A stretch of 43,984 nt of DNA from Paenibacillus taiwanensis DSM 18679 (GTDB taxonomy: Bacteria; Bacillota; Bacilli; Paenibacillales; Paenibacillaceae). The notes under the pieces were generated by a model that was not told the origin of the DNA, ran no database searches, and was given only the letters and a program-made list of their open reading frames with translations. Position numbers and translations under genes: made by a program. Location of the stretch: assembly GCF_000425125.1 (NCBI RefSeq), contig NZ_KE384309.1, positions 148,139 through 192,122 of the forward strand, read 5' to 3'. Positions 8,082-16,476 of this stretch are shown here, piece after piece; position 1 is the first letter of the stretch, and every line of letters starts with the position of its first letter.

Positions 8082-8465
8082 ATCGCTTTAATTTTAAGAA
8101 CATTGGAAATTGTGCTTGAATTTTAGGCTGAAAATAGCTATGATTGCAGTTGAATTGCATAATTACATGTAATGATGTCGATCATGGTTTAATATGTGTC
8201 GATAGAGGTCGAAATCCAGACGTTTAGAACGTAACATTTATATATTACGGAATTTGACGTAGGATTGTAAGTGACTTTTGTAACTGAATATAACAAGATA
8301 ATGTGATCTGAACGGCAAGTCACCTTAGAAGTGGATTTCCTTGTAAATGGATTGTTTCCACTACGTTTGCACATTTTTGTGGTGTTTTTCACACACACAA
8401 AGTTTAATGAGGTACAAACATATAGAATACATGCAGGATTCAGGTTGGAAGGAGCAGAATTAACA
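8082..8465 (+). promoter_or_regulatory. Long AT-rich leader upstream of ndh
   Basis: This 384-base gap holds no gene I can support. It contains a Rex-like operator (8377-8394) and the ndh ribosome site. A frame open from 8331 continues into ndh, but its first 45 residues have no ribosome site and do not belong to the enzyme. No sigma-A promoter stands out. Confidence 0.4.
8377..8394. promoter_or_regulatory. Rex-like operator before ndh
   Basis: TTGTGGTGTTTTTCACAC matches 11 of 14 fixed positions of the Rex consensus TTGTGAA-N4-TTCACAA. Rex represses fermentation and NADH-dehydrogenase genes when the NADH/NAD+ ratio is low, and in B. subtilis it controls ndh. The position 72 bases upstream of the ndh start fits such a role. 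The match is by eye and imperfect. Confidence 0.5.
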
Positions 8466-9659
8466 ATGAGTACTATTCCGAAGATTGTAATTTTAGGCGC
8501 AGGCTATGGGGGCATCATGACGGCTCAACGCTTGCAAAAAGAATTGAACTACAACGAGGCAGACGTAACACTGGTTAACAAGCACGACTACCACTATTTT
8601 ACTACACATCTCCACATGCCAGCAGCAGGTACAGATACACTAGAAAATGCTCACGTATCCATTTCCAAGCTCATTGACGAATTTAAGATTGATTTCGTGA
8701 AATCGACAGTGAAAGAAATCCGCACACAAGAGAAGAAAGTTATTCTTGAAGACGGAACTTTGTCTTACGATTATCTTGTAATTGGCTTGGGCGGCGAAAC
8801 TGAAACGTTTGGAATTCCAGGTCTGGCTGAATATGCAATGAGCATCCGCAGCATCAACTCTGTGCGCGCCATTCGTGAGCATATTGAACAACAGTTTGCG
8901 CAATACAAGCAAGACAAACGTGAAGATCGCTTAAACGTTGTAGTAGGTGGAGCAGGCTTTACAGGAATCGAGTTTGTCGGTGAATTGACAGACCGTCTTC
9001 CGCAGTTGTGCCGCACACACGGCATTGATCCTTCACTTGTGAACATTTACAACATTGAAGCTGCTCCGACTGCACTTCCAGGATTTGATCCTGAGTTGGT
9101 CGATTATGCGATGAAGTTGCTGACCAAGAAAGGGGTAACATTCAAGATTGCAACTGCAATTAAGGAATGTACGCCTGAAAGTGTTATCTTGGCAACGGGC
9201 GAAGAGATTAAGGCAGCTACCATTGTATGGACAGGTGGTATTCGTGGCAGCCGTCTTATCGAACAAGCAGGCTTCGAATCGATGCGTGCACGTGTTAAAG
9301 TTGATGAGTTCTTGCGTGTGCCAGGCCAAGACAATATCTTTATTATCGGCGATAACTCGCTGATGATTAATCCGGAAAATGAGCGTCCATTCCCGCCGAC
9401 AGCACAGATGGCGATGCAGCAAGGTCCTGTTGCTGCCAGCAACATCGTGGCTTCGATCCGCAATCAACCGTTGAAGAAGTTTACGTACCAGAATAAAGGT
9501 ACTGTTGCTTCTTTAGGTAAAGGCGAAGCAATCGGCGTCGTAGGAAGCAAGAAGCTGAAAGGCTTCTGGGCGGCTCAGTTGAAGAAAGTAATCGACATCC
9601 GCTGGTTGTTTATTATTGGCGGCGTATCGCTTGCTATGCGCAAAGGGAAGTTCTTCTAA
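8466..9659 (+). CDS. ndh: Type II NADH dehydrogenase
   Basis: A 397-residue membrane-associated flavoenzyme passing electrons from NADH to menaquinone without pumping protons. Seen: FAD site IVILGAGYGGIMTAQRLQ (about 7-24), the quinone-side segment YHYFTTHLHMPAAGT, NAD site VVVGGAGFTGIEFVGEL (about 158), FAD site FIIGDNS near 297 followed by PPTAQMAMQQG, and an amphipathic C-terminus (IDIRWLFIIGGVSLAMRKGKFF) that probably anchors it. It is most like B. subtilis YumB/YutJ. The ATG at 8466 has GGAAGGAG about 11 bases upstream. The next gene starts 3 bases after its stop. A Rex-like operator lies upstream. Confidence 0.92.
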   Translation: MSTIPKIVILGAGYGGIMTAQRLQKELNYNEADVTLVNKHDYHYFTTHLHMPAAGTDTLENAHVSISKLIDEFKIDFVKSTVKEIRTQEKKVILEDGTLSYDYLVIGLGGETETFGIPGLAEYAMSIRSINSVRAIREHIEQQFAQYKQDKREDRLNVVVGGAGFTGIEFVGELTDRLPQLCRTHGIDPSLVNIYNIEAAPTALPGFDPELVDYAMKLLTKKGVTFKIATAIKECTPESVILATGEEIKAATIVWTGGIRGSRLIEQAGFESMRARVKVDEFLRVPGQDNIFIIGDNSLMINPENERPFPPTAQMAMQQGPVAASNIVASIRNQPLKKFTYQNKGTVASLGKGEAIGVVGSKKLKGFWAAQLKKVIDIRWLFIIGGVSLAMRKGKFF

Positions 9660-9662
9660 GTT

Positions 9663-9917
9663 ATGAGACATTGCAGCGTACAGGTTAGAGGGCTGCTGAC
9701 GCGTGAAGAACTGGATCGTTATAACGCATTAATGGAGGTTGGTTCCTATTTGGAATCGCAGACTCGTTATGATTTGGCGTATACGGTTCAGCAAGAAGTG
9801 GATTTGTTAATTCAACCAGCGATTGAGCGGTTGAAGGACAAAAGCCGTGCACGCGACAAAATGACGGAGGAATATCTTGCATCGCTTCGTAATGACAGCG
9901 CTGAGGATGAAAGTTAG
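9663..9917 (+). CDS. Small protein coupled to ndh, unknown function
   Basis: An 84-residue soluble, highly charged, mostly helical protein (for example EELDRYNALMEVGSYLES and KDKSRARDKMTEEYLASLR) with no recognised domain. Its ATG lies 3 bases after the ndh stop and it shares ndh's terminator, so the two are co-transcribed and probably translationally coupled. The separate ribosome site is weak. The context suggests a role connected with the NADH dehydrogenase, but that is inference. Confidence 0.65.
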   Translation: MRHCSVQVRGLLTREELDRYNALMEVGSYLESQTRYDLAYTVQQEVDLLIQPAIERLKDKSRARDKMTEEYLASLRNDSAEDES

Positions 9918-9927
9918 ACAATTAATA

Positions 9928-9967
9928 CAAGGGGTGGCAGAGAATTATTACTGCCTTCCCTTTTTTT
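9928..9967 (+). terminator. Intrinsic terminator of the ndh operon
   Basis: AAGGGG-T-GGCAG / CTGCC-T-TCCCTT hairpin with a 10-base loop, directly followed by seven T. Confidence 0.85.
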
Positions 9968-9986
9968 GTTGTAGTGGGAGCCAACA

Positions 9987-10027
9987 ATAAACAAAAGGGT
10001 GTATCCCTGAACTTCTGGAATACACCC
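9987..10027 (-). terminator. Intrinsic terminator of hemQ
   Basis: Minus strand GGGTGTATTCC...GGGATACACCC followed by TTTTGTTTATT, 24 bases past the hemQ stop. Confidence 0.78.
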
Positions 10028-10050
10028 ACTACAACTGTTTATACAATTGT

Positions 10051-10800
10051 TTATTTTAACATTGTGCTCAATTCGCTTGGGGTCAGACGGTTGCCGACAA
10101 AGAACGAGCCGAATTCGCCAAAACGAGCACTAACCTCATCAAATCGCATTTCATATACGAGTTTCTTGAATTGCAGCGGATCGTCACTGAACAGTGTAAC
10201 GCCCCATTCCCAATCATCAAATCCCACAGAGCCTGTAATAATCTGCTTGACCTTGCCAGCATAACTGCGGCCAATCATACCATGACTGCGCATCATTGTG
10301 CGGCGATCTTCCATAGAGAGCATATACCAGTTATCTTGCAAGTCACGCTTCTTGTTCATAGGATAGAAACAAAGATGCTTAGCCTTAGGCAGGACAGGCT
10401 TCAGACGAGCGATAACCTCAGGGTTGTCCATCGGATCTTCGTTGGAGCCAGGCTTAGCCAAATAATTGCTTAATTCAACTACGCTAACGTAAGAGTACGT
10501 AGGAATCGTAAAGCGGGCGAAAGCAGATTTATTAAATTGAACTTCAAGCGCATTCAGTTCCTCAAGCGTCTCACGCAAATGGAACATGACAAAATCAGCT
10601 TTCTGGCCTAAAATGCTGTATACGGCCGTGCTGCCTTGATTGTCATTCTCTGTCTGCGTCCATTGTTCCCACAGGCTGTGCAGTTCATCGAGCGCGTGTG
10701 CACGTTCTTCATCGTCAGCCTTGTTCCATAGTGCCCAGTTCATGGTACGGAAATCGTGCAGGGCATACCAGCCTTCGAGCGTTAACGCCGCTTCATTCAT
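10051..10800 (-). CDS. hemQ: HemQ, coproheme decarboxylase
   Basis: A 249-residue member of the chlorite-dismutase-like family. HemQ catalyses the last step of the Gram-positive coproporphyrin-dependent heme pathway: two oxidative decarboxylations of coproheme to heme b with hydrogen peroxide. Seen: the reactive-tyrosine motif FYPMNKKR (Tyr146) and the heme-ligand histidine in [12 protein letters not shown] (His173), both at the family's positions; also the conserved [12 protein letters not shown] and FGSFFVGNR. The start at 10800 follows GGAGGC; an upstream in-frame start at 10860 has no ribosome site. It is a single-gene unit. Other heme genes are not nearby, but the HssRS-like pair is 8 kb away. 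Confidence 0.92.
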   Translation of the reverse strand: MNEAALTLEGWYALHDFRTMNWALWNKADDEERAHALDELHSLWEQWTQTENDNQGSTAVYSILGQKADFVMFHLRETLEELNALEVQFNKSAFARFTIPTYSYVSVVELSNYLAKPGSNEDPMDNPEVIARLKPVLPKAKHLCFYPMNKKRDLQDNWYMLSMEDRRTMMRSHGMIGRSYAGKVKQIITGSVGFDDWEWGVTLFSDDPLQFKKLVYEMRFDEVSARFGEFGSFFVGNRLTPSELSTMLK

Positions 10801-10812
10801 ATATAAGCCTCC

Positions 10813-10839
10813 AACTATACTGTAATGGATAACTATACT
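10813..10839 (-). repeat. AACTATACT direct repeat upstream of hemQ
   Basis: AACTATACT occurs at 10813-10821 and again at 10831-10839, start-to-start 18 bases, just upstream of the hemQ ribosome site. Read on the minus strand each copy contains TATAGT, so one may serve as the -10 element and the pair could be an operator. No regulator is identified. Confidence 0.45.
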
Positions 10840-10918
10840 AATTTGCTCATTCTCTAACATTGTATCTTATTTCACTTTGAGTGGGCAACTTGATGTGCGA
10901 AATGTCACTGAATGTTCG

Positions 10919-10947
10919 TTGATTTTTGCAGGTTATGGAAGTAAACT
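10919..10947 (+). promoter_or_regulatory. Putative promoter of yuiB
   Basis: TTGATT (10919-10924), 17-base spacer, TAAACT (10942-10947), about 100 bases before the yuiB GTG start. Confidence 0.45.
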
Positions 10948-11047
10948 AGGACTAGTCAATAGGAAAATGTTGATAAATGAGGAAAGTTTGCGACATACCA
11001 TACATAGCGAGATTTCAGAGTTCATATGCGCAAGGGGGCTTGTGTAA

Positions 11048-11344
11048 GTGGAAGGATTAATCATGGTAGTTATATTAATGGTATTGTTTTTTGTGATGAT
11101 GTTTGGCATCGGGTTTATCTTGAACATGTTAATGAAAACGACGTGGTTCCCTGTAGGGGTGTATATGGTCATTATATTGCCTGCTACGGTTATTATGCAG
11201 TGGAATCAAGGTGAGACGTTTGCCAGCAACTTGCTCAGCTATGGGCTTGTGGATTATTTGACAGCGTTAGCAGGGGTACTTGGTGCAATCATAAGCGGCA
11301 AAACAATTCATTTTTTGCGGAAGAGCGGATATCAGATGTTCTAA
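11048..11344 (+). CDS. yuiB: YuiB-like small membrane protein
   Basis: A 98-residue integral membrane protein with three hydrophobic segments (about 4-27, 37-51 and 67-86). The first carries FFVMMFGIGFILNMLMKTTWFPVG, which matches the B. subtilis YuiB family as I recall it. Function is unknown. In B. subtilis yuiB is part of the yuiB-yuiA-yumB-yumC cluster, and here it lies close to ndh and yumC, which supports the call. The start is GTG with AAGGGGG about 10 bases before it. Confidence 0.7.
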   Translation: MEGLIMVVILMVLFFVMMFGIGFILNMLMKTTWFPVGVYMVIILPATVIMQWNQGETFASNLLSYGLVDYLTALAGVLGAIISGKTIHFLRKSGYQMF

Positions 11345-11462
11345 TTTATTTCTCAGGATCGGCATCATACCCGGATTTGAACGGGGCAATCAGGCAGGAC
11401 AGATGGACCTGTTCCATCAACTGCAAGTGCGCTAGCGAGTATATGGAGGGGGCTTTTAGGCA

Positions 11463-11891
11463 GTGGGAGCGTGGGACACAGGTTTATTTGATAACGATGG
11501 AGCGGGAGATTGTTTAATTGCGATAGGACATAATCCTGCCTCTATTCGAGAACAGGTGCAGTATATCCACAATACATGGCTCGAAGACGAGTATATGGAA
11601 GTGGATGAGGGGGCGTCTATTCTTGCCATCGGTGAGCTTATTTTGATCGCTTATGGTATGCAACCAGTTCACCCGCTTACAGCGGATCTGGATTTGGATA
11701 CGATCAAGACACATTTAAATCAGGAATTACTTACTCAAATTACTCACTTAATCCGAATCGCCTTAGATGTAGATCATACAGAAGCTTCGGAAATTTATGA
11801 GTTATGGGCGGAAGCTGATGCTGCTGATTTTGCTGCATGGAAGCATACAGGTCACAACGTATTAGCTAAGCTGGAACAGATCAACCTATAG
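11463..11891 (+). CDS. DUF4259-family protein
   Basis: A 142-residue soluble acidic protein beginning MGAWDTGLFDNDGAGD, the signature opening of DUF4259 proteins (G-W-G-x-G-x-FDND). The family has no established function. The start is GTG behind a GGAGGGGG site. It lies 118 bases after yuiB on the same strand, with no clear terminator between, so the two may be co-transcribed. Confidence 0.8.
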   Translation: MGAWDTGLFDNDGAGDCLIAIGHNPASIREQVQYIHNTWLEDEYMEVDEGASILAIGELILIAYGMQPVHPLTADLDLDTIKTHLNQELLTQITHLIRIALDVDHTEASEIYELWAEADAADFAAWKHTGHNVLAKLEQINL

Positions 11892-11930
11892 CAAGAACGT
11901 TGTACATCAGTGCTCTGTTAAAGTTCGCAC

Positions 11931-11958
11931 TTGATCTGGATATGCTGTTGAGTATAAT
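11931..11958 (+). promoter_or_regulatory. Promoter of the ABC-F gene leader
   Basis: TTGATC (11931-11936), 16-base spacer, TATAAT (11953-11958). Transcription would begin near 11965, giving a leader of about 315 bases before the ABC-F gene, as expected for an attenuated resistance gene. Confidence 0.6.
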
Positions 11959-11964
11959 ATATTA

Positions 11965-12282
11965 CTGTAGTTACATTATTCTGATGAAAGGCAAGGTACG
12001 AGGCTGATGAATAACTAATTCGATCTTAATGCATCATTTTGAACCATGTGTATATCAAAATGAACGTTCTGAGAGGATTAGTCTGTCTATTTTTCAGTGT
12101 GTCGTACAGTGTCTATGCTTTTGAACGGGTTCCTTAAAGTTCGAGGAATCTGGTTTAAGCAGAGCTGTTGCCGTGTTTATTTGCGTATTTACGTGTGATC
12201 AGGGCAATATTGTACCGAACTGACTTGTAATGATGACAAGACATATAGTCCTCTCTAGGAATGTTCCTAGGGAGGTTTTTTT
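11965..12282 (+). promoter_or_regulatory. Attenuator leader of the ABC-F gene
   Basis: A long leader ending in an intrinsic terminator that abuts the coding start. Possible short leader peptides include ATG at 12030 (31 residues), ATG at 12115 (27 residues, ending RVYLRIYV) and GTG at 12173 (MFICVFTCDQGNIVPN, stop at 12223, with AGAG about 8 bases upstream); none has a strong ribosome site. GAGAGGA at 12071-12077 is perfectly complementary to TCCTCTC at 12249-12255 in the terminator's first arm, so it could form an antiterminator. Ribosome stalling by an antibiotic would then allow read-through, as is known for vmlR and lmo0919. The details are inference. Confidence 0.6.
12250..12282 (+). terminator. 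Leader terminator immediately before the ABC-F start codon
   Basis: CCTCTCTAGGA...TCCTAGGGAGG, an 11-base stem with one G-T pair, followed by seven T and then directly the ATG. The downstream arm contains the ribosome site GGGAGG and the T run is its spacer, so the same hairpin can stop transcription and hide the ribosome site. Confidence 0.85.
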
Positions 12283-14028
12283 ATGACATTATTGATGGAA
12301 GCAAGGCAGCTGCGTATCGGATTTGGCGACCGCATCTTATTTGAGAACGGCGAAATATTAAAGCTATACGAGGGAGAATGTATCGGGATAGTTGGAGTTA
12401 ATGGTGCTGGCAAGAGCTCGCTCTTGCGTGTAATGAGCGGTGAACTGGAGCCGGAACAGGGCAGTGTGCTCAGATACGGCAGCTCCAGCGTCGTTACGCA
12501 ATGGGACGATCGTTCGACTAGTGCGGCGTCACCTGAACTGGATCATTTGAGCGGGGGAGAATGGACAAAGCATAAGCTAAAGCTTCTTTATCAAAGCAAG
12601 TCACCTATTTGGCTGCTGGATGAACCAACAAGTCATCTGGATGTGCAGGCGATTGAGGAAATGGAGCGCATGGTGAGGAAGCACCGCGGGTTGGTCGTTA
12701 TTATTTCCCATGATCGTATGTGTCTTAATCGTGTATGCACAAAAATATGGGAAGTGGAAAACAGGCAGCTAAATGTGTATGCAGGAAGACGACCAGGTGC
12801 TTATGAAGCTTACCGGCAAGAAAAATCGAGAATGTACAAGGAACAGCTGCATGCGTATGAGCGCAATGAACAAGAGAAAAGCCGACTATTGGAAGCGCTG
12901 GCTCATAAAAAGGAACATGCTAAGCGAGTGGGCAAAGCCCCGAACACGAATCGATTGACTAGTAAGGAGATTCGTAGTGCAAAGCCACACTTTGGTCACA
13001 AGCAAGCAAAGGTAGAGAAAACAGTTAAGGCGCTGGAGCAACGAATTGCGCAGCTTCCTCTGCTTGAGCGTCCGTATGAACAACCAGAACTGATCTTTGA
13101 TTTAGCGTTTCATGAAGCTATACACAGCAAGATCGTTATTGAAGCCCGAGACCTTGCCATTGGGATTGAGAATACGGGCAAAATGTTAGTAGAGCCGAGT
13201 TCCTTTAGAATTAGGCCAGGCATGCGGATTGCCATCACAGGCCCGAATGGAGCGGGCAAGACGTCGCTTATTCGTGTCATCCACGATACGTATAAGCAAG
13301 TTAGGCTTGACGGGGAGAAGCAGCGTGCGGCCTATCTGACTGCCGCGGAAGGGTTGTGCCTGAATGGCGAATTGCAATATGCGCCCAAAGTTAATATTGC
13401 ATACTTCGATCAGCTCTTGTTAGGACTAGAGGCTGACACACATGCTGTCCAGAATGTGCGTGCTTCCAGCCGTTATCCCGAGCATCTGGTAAGAACGGCT
13501 TTGGCACGATTAAATTTGGCGGGTAGTCGGGCGCTTCAACCCCTTTCTAGCCTAAGCGGTGGTGAGCGGGTCAAGGTATTGCTAGTCAAATTGTTTTTAA
13601 GTGAAGCAAACCTGCTCATCCTAGATGAACCTACTAATTACTTGGACATGGAGGCATGTGAGCAGTTAGAGGTGCTGTTGAAGCAGTATCCTGGAACATT
13701 GATATTTGTGTCACATGACCGTATGTTTACGCAAGAGGTAGCTACACATGAGCTGCGGCTAGATGGCGGCTTGCTGCGCATCATCACTTGGGGGGGGACA
13801 GAGCAGGGCCCGATTCACAGTGACAATTCCAGCAGCAGTAGCGTCAATTCGTCTGTATCCAACAACAGTGACACCGGCCTGAGCGCGGAGGATCGAATGA
13901 GATTTGAACTCGAATGGTCCAGTCTGTTGGCGCGCCTATCTGCGACGCACGTAGAAGAAGAGAAGAAGGAGTTGGAGCGGCGTTTTCAAGAGCTGCTCGC
14001 CATTCGGAAAACTTACGATATCCATTAA
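12283..14028 (+). CDS. ABC-F ribosome-protection ATPase, Vga/VmlR type
   Basis: A 581-residue soluble protein with two ABC ATPase domains and no membrane part. ABC-F resistance factors bind the ribosomal E site and push drugs such as lincosamides, pleuromutilins and streptogramin A out of the peptidyl-transferase centre. Seen: Walker A GVNGAGKSS (38-46), signature LSGGE (89-93), Walker B LLDEPTSHLD (Glu114) and SHDR (143-146). A basic interdomain linker follows (about 170-260, with the RSAKPHFGHKQAK element shared with Vga), then second Walker A GPNGAGKTS (320-328), LSGGE (424-428) and LILDEPTNYLD (Glu449). The first ATPase domain is short, as in resistance-type members. The Ser/Asn-rich segment near 510-530 is a flexible insert. 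The attenuator upstream supports drug-induced expression. The exact drug spectrum cannot be read. Confidence 0.88.
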   Translation: MTLLMEARQLRIGFGDRILFENGEILKLYEGECIGIVGVNGAGKSSLLRVMSGELEPEQGSVLRYGSSSVVTQWDDRSTSAASPELDHLSGGEWTKHKLKLLYQSKSPIWLLDEPTSHLDVQAIEEMERMVRKHRGLVVIISHDRMCLNRVCTKIWEVENRQLNVYAGRRPGAYEAYRQEKSRMYKEQLHAYERNEQEKSRLLEALAHKKEHAKRVGKAPNTNRLTSKEIRSAKPHFGHKQAKVEKTVKALEQRIAQLPLLERPYEQPELIFDLAFHEAIHSKIVIEARDLAIGIENTGKMLVEPSSFRIRPGMRIAITGPNGAGKTSLIRVIHDTYKQVRLDGEKQRAAYLTAAEGLCLNGELQYAPKVNIAYFDQLLLGLEADTHAVQNVRASSRYPEHLVRTALARLNLAGSRALQPLSSLSGGERVKVLLVKLFLSEANLLILDEPTNYLDMEACEQLEVLLKQYPGTLIFVSHDRMFTQEVATHELRLDGGLLRIITWGGTEQGPIHSDNSSSSSVNSSVSNNSDTGLSAEDRMRFELEWSSLLARLSATHVEEEKKELERRFQELLAIRKTYDIH

Positions 14029-14176
14029 GTAAGGGTAGAGGTTATTCTAATCGCTATTGGCATCTATTTATCCAATTGAATGTATGGTGAGCGTCTAAGG
14101 TATGCTTACTCAAGTTGTCGCGGCGTGCAATTTTAGCTATGATGACTGTAAACATAATTGGTGAAGGAGGATGCAT

Positions 14177-14722
14177 ATGTTCATTATTCAAGGAAGCGCT
14201 CGTGAAGGTGGAAACACGGAACTGCTTACTGAACGGCTAACGCAAGGAATTGAAGTGGAAACGGTGCGGCTGCGGGAATACGATATTACACCCATCGTAG
14301 ATGAAAGGCATACGGCAGAAGGCTTTCAGCCAGTCGAGGATGATATGAAGGAACTGGTTGAAGCGATGCTGAACCATGATACGCTGGTGCTAGCGACGCC
14401 TTTGTATTGGTATGGCATGTCAGGACAGATGAAATTGTTCATCGACCGTTGGTCCCAATGCTTGCGTGACCACTCCTTACAATTTAAAGAGCGCATGCAA
14501 GGGAAGAGAGTATATGTTGTTATTGTAGGCGGGCCTAATGCGAAAGTAACGGCGTTAGCTCTTGTACAACAATTTAAACATATTTGTGAATTTATGGGGA
14601 TGACGTTAGAAGGCTATATTATCGGTAGAGGAACAAAGCCTGGCGAGGTGCTGCATGATGCTGAAGCTATCGCAGCAGCACAAGTGCTGAACGCGAACTG
14701 GCGGCAAGCAGCAGACGAATAG
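14177..14722 (+). CDS. ywqN: YwqN-like FMN-dependent NAD(P)H reductase
   Basis: A 181-residue flavodoxin-fold protein. The N-terminal GSAREGGNTELL is the FMN phosphate loop, ATPLYWYGMSGQMKLFIDRW (about 76-95) is the second FMN contact of the WrbA/YwqN group, and VIVGGPN lies at the third strand end. Its probable role is NAD(P)H-dependent reduction of quinones or similar acceptors. Length equals that of B. subtilis YwqN as I recall. The ATG at 14177 is chosen because AAGGAGG ends six bases before it; the ATG at 14171 touches the ribosome site and is too close. It is monocistronic. Confidence 0.78.
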   Translation: MFIIQGSAREGGNTELLTERLTQGIEVETVRLREYDITPIVDERHTAEGFQPVEDDMKELVEAMLNHDTLVLATPLYWYGMSGQMKLFIDRWSQCLRDHSLQFKERMQGKRVYVVIVGGPNAKVTALALVQQFKHICEFMGMTLEGYIIGRGTKPGEVLHDAEAIAAAQVLNANWRQAADE

Positions 14723-14742
14723 TTTAAGCAGCATCTAACAAA

Positions 14743-14796
14743 AGAGCAAACTCGTTCATTACCACCATTTATGACGGACGAGTTTGCTCTATTTAT
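14743..14796 (+). terminator. Terminator between ywqN-like gene and dnaB
   Basis: A 13-base perfect stem AGAGCAAACTCGT/ACGAGTTTGCTCT with a 22-base loop, followed by ATTTATGTT. The T run is weak. Confidence 0.6.
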
Positions 14797-14844
14797 GTTA
14801 CAATAGTTCCACTATGTTTCGAACGGAAGGAGAAGATATACTCG

Positions 14845-16392
14845 ATGCGAATGTCCAATCTGTTTCATTATACCGAGCAACATCGGTATGTCACTTATCG
14901 GGAGTTCAGCTTAAGTGAATTAGACCATAAGATGTTATCCCATGTGTACCAACCGATGATAGGTGCTTTCGCTATCAGCTTGTATCATCTTCTCTATCAA
15001 CATGTGCCAGCTGATCAGGTCGGTTTCTCGGGCATGGACGCACAGCGTAAGTTGTTTCTGCTGCTTGGGATGGAGCCGAGCGAGAAGGGGCGTTCTTATC
15101 TCATTGAGCAGACATCAAAGCTTGAGGCAGTAGGGCTGCTCCAGACTTCCCGTCTTATGCTGCCCCAGGCGGAAGATTATATGTTTGAGTATGAGCTTCA
15201 ACCCCCCTTATCACCAGTGCAATTTTTTGATACGCAGCATCTTACGCTGCTGCTACGCGATAAAGTAGGCAAATACATGGTTTTGTCTTTGCGGGAGCAA
15301 TTTAATACGAAGGAGCCATTTGCAGAATCACATGCAGAGGCACATCGAGAAAATATTTCCATTCCATTCTACGAATTGTTCCGCCTGAATACACAGGTCA
15401 TCGATTATGAATTGGAGCAGGCGTTGCAGGAAGTCGCACCAAGTCGAAGCCTGACGCAGATGGAACAGCAGGGCCAGTCACCTGAGTTAAATTATTCAGA
15501 TATTATTACTCGTTTTCCTAAATACTCCTATAATCGTTCATATGTGGAGAGGCTGCGTCATGACCGCGAAGGTATGGGTATTATTAATTATGTCGTACGC
15601 AAGTTTGAACTGACACCTCAAGAGCTGTGCAGACTGCTGGATGAGGATGGTGTGTTCAGTGTGGATGGCAGACTGCTGTTGGACGAGTTACAGCATCGGG
15701 CCCACTTGCATTTTAGGCAGAATAAGAAGCGTGAGGAATGGCGTGAACGCGAGCAGCACAAGATTCAGCATGTGCAGCAGTCGGCAGAGTCCGCTTCAGA
15801 TCAAGGTGCTCACATCGAGGAGCCTGAAATTGCTGTTCAAATGGAATACTACTTAGAGGTGCCTCCACAATTTGGCGGTAAGTGTGACATTCATCAATAC
15901 AATATGATGCTGCGAAATACGCCGTACACCCGCCTGCTCGAGAAGTTTTTCCCAGGAGCGGTGCCGGATACGTTTTTGGACATGTTCACCAAGATGGATT
16001 TGAATTATAAATTGAAGGATGAAGTGATCAACGTACTCATCCACTATTTAATGATGATGTTGGCTCAAGGTAGTGGCAATCAACGACTAAACCGTGCATT
16101 TGTTGATCAGATTGTTTCCAATATGTTGCTAAAACAAGTAAAATCGTACGAGGAAGCTGTACAATATATCCGTACGCAATCCAATCCTGACCACAACGGG
16201 CAAGGTACTCCGAACGGCAGTGGTCGTGCAAGCAAGGGCAATCGTACGAATAGTCGCTATCAGAAGCAGCAGCAAAAGCCGATTATTCCGATTGTACAGC
16301 CGACAGGGGAAGCTTCACAGCTATCACAAGAAGAGATAGAGCGCGCACGCGAGCTGGCTCGTCGTTTGGATGCAAACCGAAAGAGCAGATAA
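14845..16392 (+). CDS. dnaB: DnaB, replication initiation and membrane-attachment protein
   Basis: A 515-residue Gram-positive DnaB (not the helicase of the same name in E. coli). It acts with DnaD and DnaI to load the replicative helicase at oriC and at stalled forks. Seen: N-terminal winged-helix part (YREFSLSELDHKMLSHVYQPMIGAFAISLYHLL), and two DnaB/DnaD helical regions, one near 230-300 (IITRFPKYSYNRSYVERLR; MGIINYVVRKFELTPQELC) and one near 355-440 (TPYTRLLEKFFPGAVPDTFLDMFTKM onwards; SNMLLKQVKSYEEAVQYI). The C-terminal 60 residues are a low-complexity Asn/Gln/Arg-rich tail, and the protein is somewhat longer than in B. subtilis. AAGGAG lies 12 bases before the ATG; a second ATG at 14851 is possible. 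It forms an operon with dnaI. Confidence 0.9.
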   Translation: MRMSNLFHYTEQHRYVTYREFSLSELDHKMLSHVYQPMIGAFAISLYHLLYQHVPADQVGFSGMDAQRKLFLLLGMEPSEKGRSYLIEQTSKLEAVGLLQTSRLMLPQAEDYMFEYELQPPLSPVQFFDTQHLTLLLRDKVGKYMVLSLREQFNTKEPFAESHAEAHRENISIPFYELFRLNTQVIDYELEQALQEVAPSRSLTQMEQQGQSPELNYSDIITRFPKYSYNRSYVERLRHDREGMGIINYVVRKFELTPQELCRLLDEDGVFSVDGRLLLDELQHRAHLHFRQNKKREEWREREQHKIQHVQQSAESASDQGAHIEEPEIAVQMEYYLEVPPQFGGKCDIHQYNMMLRNTPYTRLLEKFFPGAVPDTFLDMFTKMDLNYKLKDEVINVLIHYLMMMLAQGSGNQRLNRAFVDQIVSNMLLKQVKSYEEAVQYIRTQSNPDHNGQGTPNGSGRASKGNRTNSRYQKQQQKPIIPIVQPTGEASQLSQEEIERARELARRLDANRKSR

Positions 16393-16476
16393 CATAACCT
16401 CGTCATGTACAATGAAACTGAATAACGGAAATAGAAGTGCAGAACGGTAAGATCAGCTTGAAAGGAGGTGCCGCTG

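Noticed and set aside
8331..8465. N-terminal extension of the NADH dehydrogenase
   Set aside because: No ribosome site before it; the enzyme family begins at the ATG at 8466, which has GGAAGGAG, and the segment carries the Rex-like operator.
12030..12125. 31-residue gene in the ABC-F leader
   Set aside because: No ribosome site and no recognised protein; kept only as one possible leader peptide.
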